A DNA stretch of 50,682 nt, from the NCBI GenBank assembly GCA_023434535.1, contig JAEYSR010000075.1, positions 1-50,682 of the forward strand, written 5' to 3'. Below, piece after piece: positions 1 to 7,297 of the stretch; position 1 is the first letter of the stretch, and every line of letters begins with the position of its first letter. The translations under genes and the position numbers were made by a program. The stretch is from Actinomycetes bacterium. Lineage in GTDB: Bacteria; Actinomycetota; Acidimicrobiia; Acidimicrobiales; Microtrichaceae. The notes below the pieces were generated by a model that ran no database searches, was not told the DNA's origin, and saw only the letters and a program-made list of their open reading frames with translations.

Positions 1-27
1 GAGACGACCGACAGGGGAGCCGACTGA
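1..27 (+). CDS. C-terminal tail of an upstream gene (partial)
   Basis: The first nine codons read in frame 1 as E-T-T-D-R-G-A-D-stop. The TGA shares its final A with the ATG of the next gene (TGATG), which is the usual sign of translational coupling. Too little is present to name the protein. Because the next gene is a membrane-anchored protein with a short cytoplasmic N-terminus, an ECF sigma factor upstream is possible, but this is only a guess. Confidence 0.5.
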   Translation, partial: ETTDRGAD

Positions 28-785
28 TGCCGAGCACGGGCCACTACCCGCCGCCGACCCGACCCGAGGCCCGCTACGACGCGGTCGTCGCCCGGGGACG
101 CCGGCTGCAGCGCCGCGACCGCATGACCCGCGCCCTCGTGACCGTCGGCGCTGCGGCGATCGTCGTCCTCGTGCTCGGCGCCGGCGTCATCGGCGCCACC
201 CGCGGCAGCGACACCGACCAGGATCCCGTCGCGGATCCCACGACCACGGCCGTGGACGCGCCGACCACGACCACCACGCCCACCGGGCTGCAGGTCACCG
301 CTCTGGAGGTCGACGGCGCGATCGACGTCGACGTGGACGACCCGGCGGTGCCGTCGACGGCGGACACCAAGGCGTGCGTGTACGTCCGCCTCCAGCCCGA
401 GGGCGACGCCCAGGTCGCCACCGCCGAGACCACGGCGTGCTGGAGCCCGACCGACGGCGACGCCGTCACCGAGGTGCCCCTGCCCCGCACCGTGGGCGCC
501 GAGATCGGCTGCGCCGCCTCCGTCGAGCCGGCCACGGCGGAGAGGACCGACGGGGACGGCGAGAACCCCGACGGCACCAGCCCCGCGTCCACCGCGCCGG
601 CGGCCGGTGCCCCGACCGGCGAGGTGCACCACTCGTTCCGCTTCTCCCTCCCGGCGGACCTGCCCGCCGGGTCCTACGTCGCGGAGGTCACCGGGGTGAC
701 CGGCATCGGCGACGGCTGCCCCACGGCCACCCCGGGCGACGACGAGGCGACGGCGACGGCGACCGTCGGCGTCACGGTCGGCTGA
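27..785 (+). CDS. Single-pass membrane protein, unknown function
   Basis: A 252-residue protein with a basic N-terminal segment of about 33 residues, one hydrophobic helix at about residues 34-57 (ALVTVGAAAIVVLVLGAGVI), a Thr/Pro/Asp-rich linker, and an extracytoplasmic domain. Three cysteines in that domain (in KACVYV, TACW and IGCA) could form disulfides. The topology (N-in, C-out) fits a surface-exposed sensor or an anti-sigma-like protein. The ATG overlaps the stop of the preceding gene, so the two are probably co-transcribed. Its 3' end overlaps the convergent glycosyltransferase gene by 14 bases. No family is recognised. Confidence 0.7.
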   Translation: MPSTGHYPPPTRPEARYDAVVARGRRLQRRDRMTRALVTVGAAAIVVLVLGAGVIGATRGSDTDQDPVADPTTTAVDAPTTTTTPTGLQVTALEVDGAIDVDVDDPAVPSTADTKACVYVRLQPEGDAQVATAETTACWSPTDGDAVTEVPLPRTVGAEIGCAASVEPATAERTDGDGENPDGTSPASTAPAAGAPTGEVHHSFRFSLPADLPAGSYVAEVTGVTGIGDGCPTATPGDDEATATATVGVTVG

Positions 786-1875
786 CGCCGGCCAGCACAC
801 TGTCGTAGAGCGCCTCCCAGGACTCCACCGCCGCGGTCGCGTCGAAGCGCTCCCGCCCGACGGTCCGGGCCCGCTCCCCCATCTCGCGCCGCAGCTCGGG
901 GTCGTCGCGGAGCTCGGTGAGCGCCGCCACCATCGCGTCGACGGCGGCCTCGTCGCCCACGGCCGCCGGCCCCGGGACCACCAGGCCCGTGTCGCGGTCG
1001 TCGACCGCCTCCCGCACGCTTCCCACGTCGGTGGCCACCACCGGCACGCCGGCCTGCATGGCCTCCATCACCGTCACCGGGAAGGCCTCGAGCCGCGACG
1101 GCAGCAGGTAGACGTCGAAGGTCGGCAGCAGGTGGCGGGCCCGGTCGTCCCAGCCTCGCAGCTCCACCCTGCCGCCGACGCCCAGCTCGTCGACCAGCGC
1201 CTCCAGCGTCGGCCGCTCCGCGCCGTCGCCGACCACGACGAGCCGGGCGCCCTGGCCGAGCCGGGCGACGGCGCGGATGGCCAGGTCGATGCCCTTGACC
1301 GGGTCGTGGCGGCTCAGCATCCCGACGGTGAACTCCGCGGTGCTGCGCCCCGGCGGATCGAGCTCCTCGATCGGCACGCCGGAGTGGATGACCTGGACCG
1401 AGCCCGGCGGCAGGTCGCCGAGGTCCTCGATCATGCGGGCCGCGGCGTGGCCGACCGAGACGTGGGCGTCGGCCCGGGACGACGTGATCCGCTTGAGGCG
1501 GTTCGACAGCGGCGACCAGGTGCCGACCGGCGAGTGCTCCAGCACCACGACCGGCAGCCCCGGGATGCTCAGCGCCGCCGCGAGCGCCCACTGGCAGCTG
1601 GACATGGTCGACAGGTTGAAGTGGATCAGGTCGGGGTCGAGCCAGCGGAAGGCCCGCCGGTGCTGCAGCATCGCCGCCACGTCGCGACGGTCGCGGATCT
1701 CGTCGAGAACCATCCAGCGGGAGCCCGGCCGGCGCCGGGCCAGCCACTCGACGACCTCCTCGTGGGGTCCGACGACCGTGACGCGGATGTCGGGGCGGAA
1801 CCGCTCCAGGAACATCCCCATGGAGGACTCGGCGCCGCCCCGCTCGGCGGCATCGGTGTAGACGACGAGGTCCAT
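772..1875 (-). CDS. GT4-family glycosyltransferase
   Basis: A 367-residue GT-B fold enzyme expected to transfer a sugar from a nucleotide-sugar donor to a surface glycan or lipid at the cytoplasmic face of the membrane. The N-terminal half has the acceptor-side GGAE motif (RGGAESSMGMF), and the C-terminal half starts near VGMLSRHDPVKGID. The donor-binding E-x7-E signature is visible as S-R-L-E-A-F-P-V-T-V-M-E-A-M, followed by GVPVVATDVGSVRE. The length is normal for GT4. ATG at 1875 was chosen because it gives the usual short beta-strand start MDLVVYTD. It lies just downstream of the amidase gene on the same strand, with about 38 bases between them. Substrate unknown. Confidence 0.85.
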   Translation of the reverse strand: MDLVVYTDAAERGGAESSMGMFLERFRPDIRVTVVGPHEEVVEWLARRRPGSRWMVLDEIRDRRDVAAMLQHRRAFRWLDPDLIHFNLSTMSSCQWALAAALSIPGLPVVVLEHSPVGTWSPLSNRLKRITSSRADAHVSVGHAAARMIEDLGDLPPGSVQVIHSGVPIEELDPPGRSTAEFTVGMLSRHDPVKGIDLAIRAVARLGQGARLVVVGDGAERPTLEALVDELGVGGRVELRGWDDRARHLLPTFDVYLLPSRLEAFPVTVMEAMQAGVPVVATDVGSVREAVDDRDTGLVVPGPAAVGDEAAVDAMVAALTELRDDPELRREMGERARTVGRERFDATAAVESWEALYDSVLAGVSRP

Positions 1876-1913
1876 GCGGTGACGGAGGGGGCGATGGGTC
1901 CGAGCCGGGTCGC

Positions 1914-3362
1914 TCAGAGGTAGCCCGGGGCGTGCAGCGGCCACGGACGCTCGATCTCGAGGAGGCGTGCGAACCGGAGCGGGACCTCGTCCAGGTGGCG
2001 TCGACCGATCACCTGGAGCCCGATCGGCAGGCCGTCGGAGCTGAGGCCGGCCGGCACCGACACCGCAGGGTTCCAGCACAGGTTGGCCAGCATCGTGAAC
2101 GGCACGCTCATGGCGGGGTTCACCTCCACGCCGGCGATCTCCGACGGCGACGGTCCCTTGGCCGGGAACGCCGGCACGGCGGTCGTCGGCGTCATCAGGA
2201 CGTCGACCTCGCTGAACAGCACGGCCATGTCCTGCTGGAGCTGCAGCCGACGGCGGTAGCCGTTGACGAGGGTGCGGAGCGGACGGTCGTAGGTGGCCTC
2301 CAGCGACATCCTCACGAACGGCGTCAGATCCTCGGCCCGCTCGGGCCAGTGCTCGTGCTCCTGGATCGAGAGCCACAGCGACATGGCCCCGGCCGACAGC
2401 CAGGTGGCGACCGGGTCGGTCAGGTGCACGGCCACGTCGATGAGCTCCACGCCGGCCGCCCGGGCGGCGTCGTGCGCAGCGGCCCTGGAGATCTCCTCGA
2501 CCTCGGGATCGACGTGGGCGAAGCCGAGGTCGGAGGACCAACCGACCTTGAGCGTCGACACGTCGAGCGAGTCGATCGCGTCCTCGTACCGCATCGGGGC
2601 CGGCGGCAGGGACAGGCGATCGGTGTCGTGGGGCCCGGCGGTGATGTCGAGGTGCCGGGCGCTGTCGGCGACTGTCGTCGTCAACGCGCCGTAGCAGGCG
2701 GTCTCCGACGGATCGACGTCGGGGTGGGGGATCCGCCCGTGGCTCGGCTTGAGGCCGACGAGTCCGGAGAACCCGGCGGGGATCCGGGTGGAGCCGCCGC
2801 CGTCGGAGGCGGTGCCGAAGGGGATCAGACCGGCGGCGACCGCGGAGGCGGTGCCGCCGCTCGATCCGCCCGGGGTCCGCTCGGTGTTCCACGGGTTGCG
2901 GGTCGCGCCCCAGGCGTGGGTGTAGGTGTACTGGATGGTGCCGAACTCGGGCGCCGCGGTCTTGCCCAGCGGGATGGCGCCGGCGGCGCGGAGGCGGGCG
3001 ACGTGCTCGGAGTCCGAGGTGGCCGGCGGGCCACCCTTGTAGAGCAGGGACCCGTGGCTGGTGGGCATGCCCTCGCAGTCCTCGAGGTCCTTGACCCCGA
3101 ACGGGACCCCGGCCAGCGGGCCGAGCAGGTCCGCCTCCCCGGCTGCGACCCGGGCGTCGACGGCCTCGGCCGCCCGACGGGCTCCGTCGGCGTCGAGGTG
3201 CACGAACGCGTTGAGGGCCTCGTTGTGCGCGTCGATCCTGGCCAGGCACTCCTCGACGAGCTCGAGGGAGCTCTGGCGGCCGTCGCGGATGGCCTCGGCC
3301 GCGTCGATCACCGAGGGCATCGGCTGGCCCTGGAGGCTGGTGGGGACGGTCGAGCCGGTCAC
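1914..3362 (-). CDS. Amidase (amidase signature family)
   Basis: A 482-residue amidase-signature enzyme hydrolysing an amide substrate that cannot be told from sequence. The Ser-cisSer-Lys triad is visible: lysine in PFGVKDLED, the Gly/Ser-rich loop TPGGSSGGTASAV, and the nucleophile region DGGGSTRIPAGFSGLVG. The C-terminal half carries MTPTTAVPAFP and GLPIGLQVIG, typical of GatA-like and related amidases. No gatB or gatC lies nearby, so it is probably not the amidotransferase subunit. I chose the GTG at 3362 because it overlaps the nitroreductase stop as GTGA. ATG at 3320 (MPSVIDAAEAIRDG) is the alternative, and the family's usual N-terminus would fit either. Confidence 0.85.
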   Translation of the reverse strand: MTGSTVPTSLQGQPMPSVIDAAEAIRDGRQSSLELVEECLARIDAHNEALNAFVHLDADGARRAAEAVDARVAAGEADLLGPLAGVPFGVKDLEDCEGMPTSHGSLLYKGGPPATSDSEHVARLRAAGAIPLGKTAAPEFGTIQYTYTHAWGATRNPWNTERTPGGSSGGTASAVAAGLIPFGTASDGGGSTRIPAGFSGLVGLKPSHGRIPHPDVDPSETACYGALTTTVADSARHLDITAGPHDTDRLSLPPAPMRYEDAIDSLDVSTLKVGWSSDLGFAHVDPEVEEISRAAAHDAARAAGVELIDVAVHLTDPVATWLSAGAMSLWLSIQEHEHWPERAEDLTPFVRMSLEATYDRPLRTLVNGYRRRLQLQQDMAVLFSEVDVLMTPTTAVPAFPAKGPSPSEIAGVEVNPAMSVPFTMLANLCWNPAVSVPAGLSSDGLPIGLQVIGRRHLDEVPLRFARLLEIERPWPLHAPGYL

Positions 3363-4156
3363 GACGTCACCGCGGATCCGGCGGACGCGGCCTGCTCGAC
3401 GACATCGGACGCGCCCGGCTGGCCGCCGCCGGGGGGCGACTCGGGACGGCCCACGTGTCGACCCCTCCACGGCCTGGTGCCGAAGCGGTCGAGGTGCACC
3501 ACGTCGCCGACGGGCTTGCGGGTGGTCGGGCCGTACCGACCCCGCGGCCACCCCATCGGGACCATGCACACCGGTTGCACCGTCAGCGGGAGGCCGAGCG
3601 TGCGACGCGACATCGTGACGCTCCACAGCGGGAGCGTGATGAGCGACGCGCCCAGGCCCATCGCCCGGGCCGCGAGCAGGAGGTTCTGGACGCTCGGATA
3701 GACCGAGCCGTACCAGCTGCTGGCGGCGACGGCCGGGACCGGGGCGAAGCGCTGTGCGCCCTCCAGGCACGGGACCACCACCACCGGGGACTCCTCGAAG
3801 TGCTCCACCTGCCAGGCGACCGCGGCGAGGATCTTGCGCATCGAGGGGTCGTCACCGGCGACCCGCTCACCGAGGCCGCCGTAGAGCTTCCACGCCTGGC
3901 GGTAGCGCTGGGCGAAGGTGGCGAGCACGTCGCGGTCCTTGACCACCACGAACTGCCAGTTCTGGCCGTTGGACCCTGTCGGCGCCTTCAGCCCGAGCTC
4001 GATGCAGCGCAGGACGATGTCGTCGTCGACGGGGTCGGGCAGGACCCGTCGCACCGCTCGCTGGGTCTCCATCGCCTCGGCGAGGGGCATGTCGAGCCGA
4101 TCGGCCACCGCCGCGTACGAGCGGTCCCCCTCCGGTCCCCGGTCGTTCATCGTCAT
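3359..4156 (-). CDS. Nitroreductase-family flavoprotein
   Basis: A 265-residue FMN-dependent nitroreductase-fold oxidoreductase. The N-terminal half has the family pattern E-x2-x-Q-R-A-V-R-R-V-L-P-D-P and KAPTGSNGQNWQFVVV, which binds the FMN phosphate. The middle SVQNLLLAARAMGLGASL is the conserved helix of the dimer interface. A Pro/Gly-rich C-terminal tail of about 35 residues looks disordered. ATG at 4156 is preferred over 4150 because a TACGCT box ends six bases before it, which would give a leaderless transcript. Its 3' end overlaps the amidase start, so the two genes and probably the glycosyltransferase form one operon. Substrate unknown. Confidence 0.8.
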   Translation of the reverse strand: MTMNDRGPEGDRSYAAVADRLDMPLAEAMETQRAVRRVLPDPVDDDIVLRCIELGLKAPTGSNGQNWQFVVVKDRDVLATFAQRYRQAWKLYGGLGERVAGDDPSMRKILAAVAWQVEHFEESPVVVVPCLEGAQRFAPVPAVAASSWYGSVYPSVQNLLLAARAMGLGASLITLPLWSVTMSRRTLGLPLTVQPVCMVPMGWPRGRYGPTTRKPVGDVVHLDRFGTRPWRGRHVGRPESPPGGGQPGASDVVEQAASAGSAVTS

Positions 4157-4162
4157 CGGCGA

Positions 4163-4168
4163 AGCGTA
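4163..4168 (-). promoter_or_regulatory. -10 box TACGCT of nitroreductase operon
   Basis: On the minus strand TACGCT is followed by six bases and then ATG at 4156. Spacing and sequence match the leaderless pattern seen at other genes in the window. No clear -35 element. Confidence 0.4.
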
Positions 4169-4171
4169 CGT

Positions 4172-4223
4172 GGTTCTGCGCTGCGAGGAGCCCCCGAACG
4201 GTGGCTCCTCGCAGAACAGAACC
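4172..4223. repeat. 21-bp inverted repeat, 10-base loop
   Basis: Left arm 4172-4192 and right arm 4203-4223 are complementary over 21 bases with two adjacent mismatches. The core CTGCGAGGAGCC / GGCTCCTCGCAG is perfect. The element lies just upstream of the nitroreductase promoter and before the tandem repeats. No T-run follows, so a REP-like element or an operator is as likely as a terminator. Confidence 0.7.
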
Positions 4224-4322
4224 GGTGGGTCGGTCACGGCGGGCGGGAACCGGGTGGGCGGTCACGGCGGGCGGGGTCCGGGTGGGTCGGTCACTGCGGG
4301 CGGGGACCGGGTGGGTCGGTCA
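4224..4322. repeat. 29-bp tandem repeat, about 3.4 copies
   Basis: Units start at 4224, 4253, 4281 and 4310 (the last partial). Each begins GGTGGGTCGGTCAC and continues GGCGGGCGGGAACCG with small changes; the second unit is one base shorter. Purine-rich on the plus strand. It fills most of the gap between the divergent nitroreductase and metallophosphatase genes. It could be read as protein in one frame, but the repetitive Gly/Arg/Val product looks like non-coding DNA. Confidence 0.75.
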
Positions 4323-4350
4323 GGGAGACACCCGGTGGCAAGCTGGTCCC

Positions 4351-5802
4351 TTGGCCCGATCGCTGCCCCGTCCCCCGCGCCTCGCGCGGCCGCGCCTCCC
4401 CGACGTCGCGCTCCCGAGCTGGGACCAGACCCTGGCGCGGGCCGGCCGATGGGCCGACGAGGCCGACCACCTCCACTCCGTCGACGGGGACCTCGGGACC
4501 GGCGCTCCCCCGGCCGGTCTGACGGCGTCGGCGTGGGCGCTGGTCAAGGCGGCGGCGACCCTCCTCGGCGCGCCGATCACGGTTCCCGCCATGGCGTTGG
4601 CCGGCAGGCGGGCGCAGCAGGTCGCACTGGCCCGGATCCTCCGCTTCGACGAGCACCTCGTCGCCGTGGCCGAGGGGAAGGAGTCCCCGCTGCCGGCGCC
4701 GCGCCGGGGGCGGCTGTCGTCCGACCGGCGCATCGTCATCACGTCGGACCTCCACCGCTGCATCCCCGGTCGGCTGGACTGGCCCGCCCGCCAGCGCACC
4801 AAGCAGCTGACGCTCCGGGTGCTGTCGGGCTACGCGGAGCAGGGCTGGGACCTGGTCGAGAACGGCGACATCGAGGACTTCTGGCTCGTCGGCGGCTCGA
4901 CCTGGGGCGCCGTGTACGACGTCGCCCGCATCACGGGCGGCGTGGGCGGCCGGGCGGCCGACGTCCCGCGACGTGGTCTGCTGACCGAGCACCTCGACCG
5001 CATCGTCGACAACAACGCCGCGACCTACCGGATGCTTCGGGAGGGCTTCTGCGAGGACGGTCGCTACCACCGGACGATGGGCAACCACGACGACGTCTAC
5101 GCCGACGAGCTGCTCGCCGAGCACCTCGGTCGACACCTGCCGGGGGTGGAGGTCGTGGACACCCTGCTCCTGACCCGCCCCGAGGCCCTCGCCCGGCCCG
5201 ACGGCGGCGACGCCCTCGGCCTGGCCGGCGTCGACGCCGTGGTCGCCCATGGGCACCTGACCGACGCGTGGAACGGCCCGGGACACGCCTTCCTCGGCCA
5301 GCTGATCACGTGGATGGCCACTGCGTTCGACGACCTGCCCGGGCTGGGCGGGTCGGTCGGCGGCCTGCCCGACGAAGAGGGCCTCGGACGTCTCCTGACC
5401 GGCCGCGGCCGCAACCGCCTGATCACGCTCGATCCGCGCTTCGGCGGCAACCGCCGTTTCGACTCGCTCGACGAGCAGCGGCTGTTCGACCACCTGGAGA
5501 GGGTGGTCGCCGAGAGCGGCGCGGCGAGCGGCGCCGTGCGGCCCGACGGCGAGGTCGGTTGGCCGTGGCTCCTGTTCGGCCACACCCACCTCCCGATGCT
5601 GCGCCCGCTCGACGGCGCCGGGCGCCAGGTGGACTACGCCAACTCCGGGACCGGACTGCTGGAGCGGGCGGTCAGCATGATCGAGTGGGACCCCGCCCGC
5701 CGCGAGCCGAGGCTGGTCGTGTGGGTCGACGAGCCCGACGGTCCACGCCGCCGCGAGCTCGTGCCCGACGGCCGCCACCTGGCCGTGGCCGACGAGCGCT
5801 GA
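4351..5802 (+). CDS. Calcineurin-like metallophosphoesterase
   Basis: A protein of about 483 residues with the metallophosphatase metal-binding motifs in order: D-L-H at 133-135 (ITSDLHRC), G-D-x-x-D at 172-176 (NGDIEDFW), G-N-H-D at 244-247, and a C-terminal G-H-T-H (LFGHTHLP). It should bind two metal ions and cleave phosphomonoester or diester bonds. The arrangement recalls LpxH-like phosphatases, but it is much longer and carries an extra N-terminal region of about 120 residues. The start is uncertain. The TTG at 4351 avoids the upstream tandem repeat, and no good Shine-Dalgarno or -10 box is visible. A GTG at 4282 inside the repeat is the other option. Substrate unknown. Confidence 0.75.
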   Translation: MARSLPRPPRLARPRLPDVALPSWDQTLARAGRWADEADHLHSVDGDLGTGAPPAGLTASAWALVKAAATLLGAPITVPAMALAGRRAQQVALARILRFDEHLVAVAEGKESPLPAPRRGRLSSDRRIVITSDLHRCIPGRLDWPARQRTKQLTLRVLSGYAEQGWDLVENGDIEDFWLVGGSTWGAVYDVARITGGVGGRAADVPRRGLLTEHLDRIVDNNAATYRMLREGFCEDGRYHRTMGNHDDVYADELLAEHLGRHLPGVEVVDTLLLTRPEALARPDGGDALGLAGVDAVVAHGHLTDAWNGPGHAFLGQLITWMATAFDDLPGLGGSVGGLPDEEGLGRLLTGRGRNRLITLDPRFGGNRRFDSLDEQRLFDHLERVVAESGAASGAVRPDGEVGWPWLLFGHTHLPMLRPLDGAGRQVDYANSGTGLLERAVSMIEWDPARREPRLVVWVDEPDGPRRRELVPDGRHLAVADER

Positions 5803-5862
5803 AAGGACCCGAGGAGCCGCCGCCGACGCGGCTGTCTGGGTGGAATCGCCCCGTCCGACGCC

Positions 5863-5891
5863 TTCCGCATGGGCCGTTCGGTCGGTACCTT
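5863..5891 (+). promoter_or_regulatory. Promoter of M50 protease gene (leaderless)
   Basis: TTCCGC (5863-5868), a 17-base spacer, then TACCTT (5886-5891). The ATG at 5900 begins nine bases after the box, so transcription would start at or next to the start codon. Confidence 0.45.
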
Positions 5892-5899
5892 GCGATCAG

Positions 5900-7000
5900 A
5901 TGCAGCTGGGGAGCGACCATCGGGCGGACGAGTCCGTCGACCCCGGTTCCGGCACGGCCGACCCGCACGCGGGTCCACCGGACGGGACCTCGGGCAACCC
6001 GATCGTCGCGCCGACGCGTCCGGAGATCGAGGTCCTCCGACCCGACCCCGCGCTGCGACGGCTCGCCACCCGCTGGCGACGCTCGGGCGAGCGGGAGGGC
6101 CGCGACGCCGAATGGCATCCGGCGCGGGCGGCGATCCTCGTCGCCGTGATCGCCGCTCTCACGTGGTGGCTGCCGGGCGCCGCGGTGTTCCTCGGCATCC
6201 TGATCGTCCTGATCCTCGTCCACGAGGTCGGGCACCTCGTCGTGGCCCGTCGCTGCGGGATGCGACCGACCGAGTACTTCCTCGGCTTCGGCCCGACCGT
6301 CTGGAGCCGGACGGCGCCGTCGGGTCTCCGCTACGGCGTGAAGGCCGTCGTGCTGGGCGGCTACGTCAAGATCCCGGGCATGGGCCCCTCCGAGGAGGTG
6401 GAGGGCTCCCTCGAGCCGTACACGTACCGGGCCGGCACCCGACCCCGGCGGATGGCCGTGATCCTGGCCGGCGTCGGCGTGAACTTCCTCGTCGCGCTGA
6501 TTCTCTTCTGGTCCTACGCCATGTGGTCGCCGGAGTTCGACGTGGGGCCCGTGCGCGCCGCGACCGGATCGGCGTCGCTGATGTGGGAGGTCTCCCACGA
6601 CACCGTGGTCAGCCTCGGCGACCTGGTCACCGGCGCCGGGGACTACACCCAGTCGGTCGCGTCCGGCGAGGTGCCCGAGCAGCGCATGGTCTCCGCGGTG
6701 GGGGGCGCACAGCTGACCGACGGCCTGCTGTCGCAGCACCCCAGCCGGCTGCTCCTGCTGGCGGGGCTGTTCTCGACCTCGATCGCGGTGTTCAACCTGC
6801 TCCCGCTGCTGCCCCTCGACGGCGGACACGCCGCGATCATCGTGATGGAGTCGGCCATCGCCCGGGTGCGACGTCGACCCCGCTACCGCCTGGACCCCAA
6901 CAAGTTCCGGGTCGCCGCGGCCGTGGTGGTCGTCGCGCTGCTCGCCCTCGGCGCGACGAGCATGTACATCGACGTGCTCCACCCCCTGAGCACCGGCTGA
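5900..7000 (+). CDS. M50 site-2 intramembrane metalloprotease
   Basis: A 366-residue zinc protease that cuts inside membrane helices, typically anti-sigma factors. The zinc motif H-E-V-G-H is at residues 108-112 in the first hydrophobic block, followed by GGYVKIPGM at about 153-161, as in RseP/Rip1. The third zinc ligand lies in N-L-L-P-L-L-P-L-D-G-G-H at 299-310. A last membrane helix spans about 338-355. The segment between the core helices (about 210-280) is short and shows no recognisable PDZ domain. A 70-residue Pro/Asp-rich cytoplasmic N-terminus precedes the first helix. The membrane-tethered RskA-like anti-sigma factor at 23.5 kb is a conceivable substrate, but that is speculation. 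Confidence 0.88.
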   Translation: MQLGSDHRADESVDPGSGTADPHAGPPDGTSGNPIVAPTRPEIEVLRPDPALRRLATRWRRSGEREGRDAEWHPARAAILVAVIAALTWWLPGAAVFLGILIVLILVHEVGHLVVARRCGMRPTEYFLGFGPTVWSRTAPSGLRYGVKAVVLGGYVKIPGMGPSEEVEGSLEPYTYRAGTRPRRMAVILAGVGVNFLVALILFWSYAMWSPEFDVGPVRAATGSASLMWEVSHDTVVSLGDLVTGAGDYTQSVASGEVPEQRMVSAVGGAQLTDGLLSQHPSRLLLLAGLFSTSIAVFNLLPLLPLDGGHAAIIVMESAIARVRRRPRYRLDPNKFRVAAAVVVVALLALGATSMYIDVLHPLSTG

Positions 7001-7030
7001 CGGTCCGGAACGAGCCCGTCCCCGGGCTGC

Positions 7031-7297
7031 TACACTGGCTGTCACGCCACACGTCAGGCCCCGTCGACATGAGCGGGCGCCGACCCTCCACCGGCCCGGA
7101 TCCACGCATCCGGCCACTGCCCTCAGCAGGGCGGAGGGGTCCCCGAGGACCGTGAGCGTTCGCCAGTCGCAGGTGTCGTGACGCCAACTGCTCTCCGGCG
7201 AGACCACCTGAGACATCCCCATCGCACCCCGCCGGAAGTACGGCGCCGTGCGCCCGAATGCGCCGGCACGTCACGCTGGCGACAGAACAGGACGACA
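7031..7297 (+). promoter_or_regulatory. -10 box and long 5' leader of DEAD-box helicase gene
   Basis: TACACT at 7031-7036 is the only good -10-like box in this gap, and it would give a leader of about 255 bases. The leader holds small perfect hairpins, for example GCCCTC-AGCA-like at about 7118 and GGTCC-CCGA-GGACC at about 7138-7151. No reading frame within it is convincing. Long structured leaders are common on cold-shock DEAD-box helicase genes, so autoregulation by RNA structure is possible. No known riboswitch motif was recognised. Confidence 0.35.

Noticed and set aside
772..785. The 14-base overlap of the first membrane protein and the glycosyltransferase as a frameshift artefact
   Set aside because: Both proteins read through cleanly with normal C-termini; small convergent overlaps are common.
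4224..4322. A CRISPR array in the 29-bp repeats
   Set aside because: The units are directly adjacent with no spacers, only 3.4 copies exist, and no cas gene is near.
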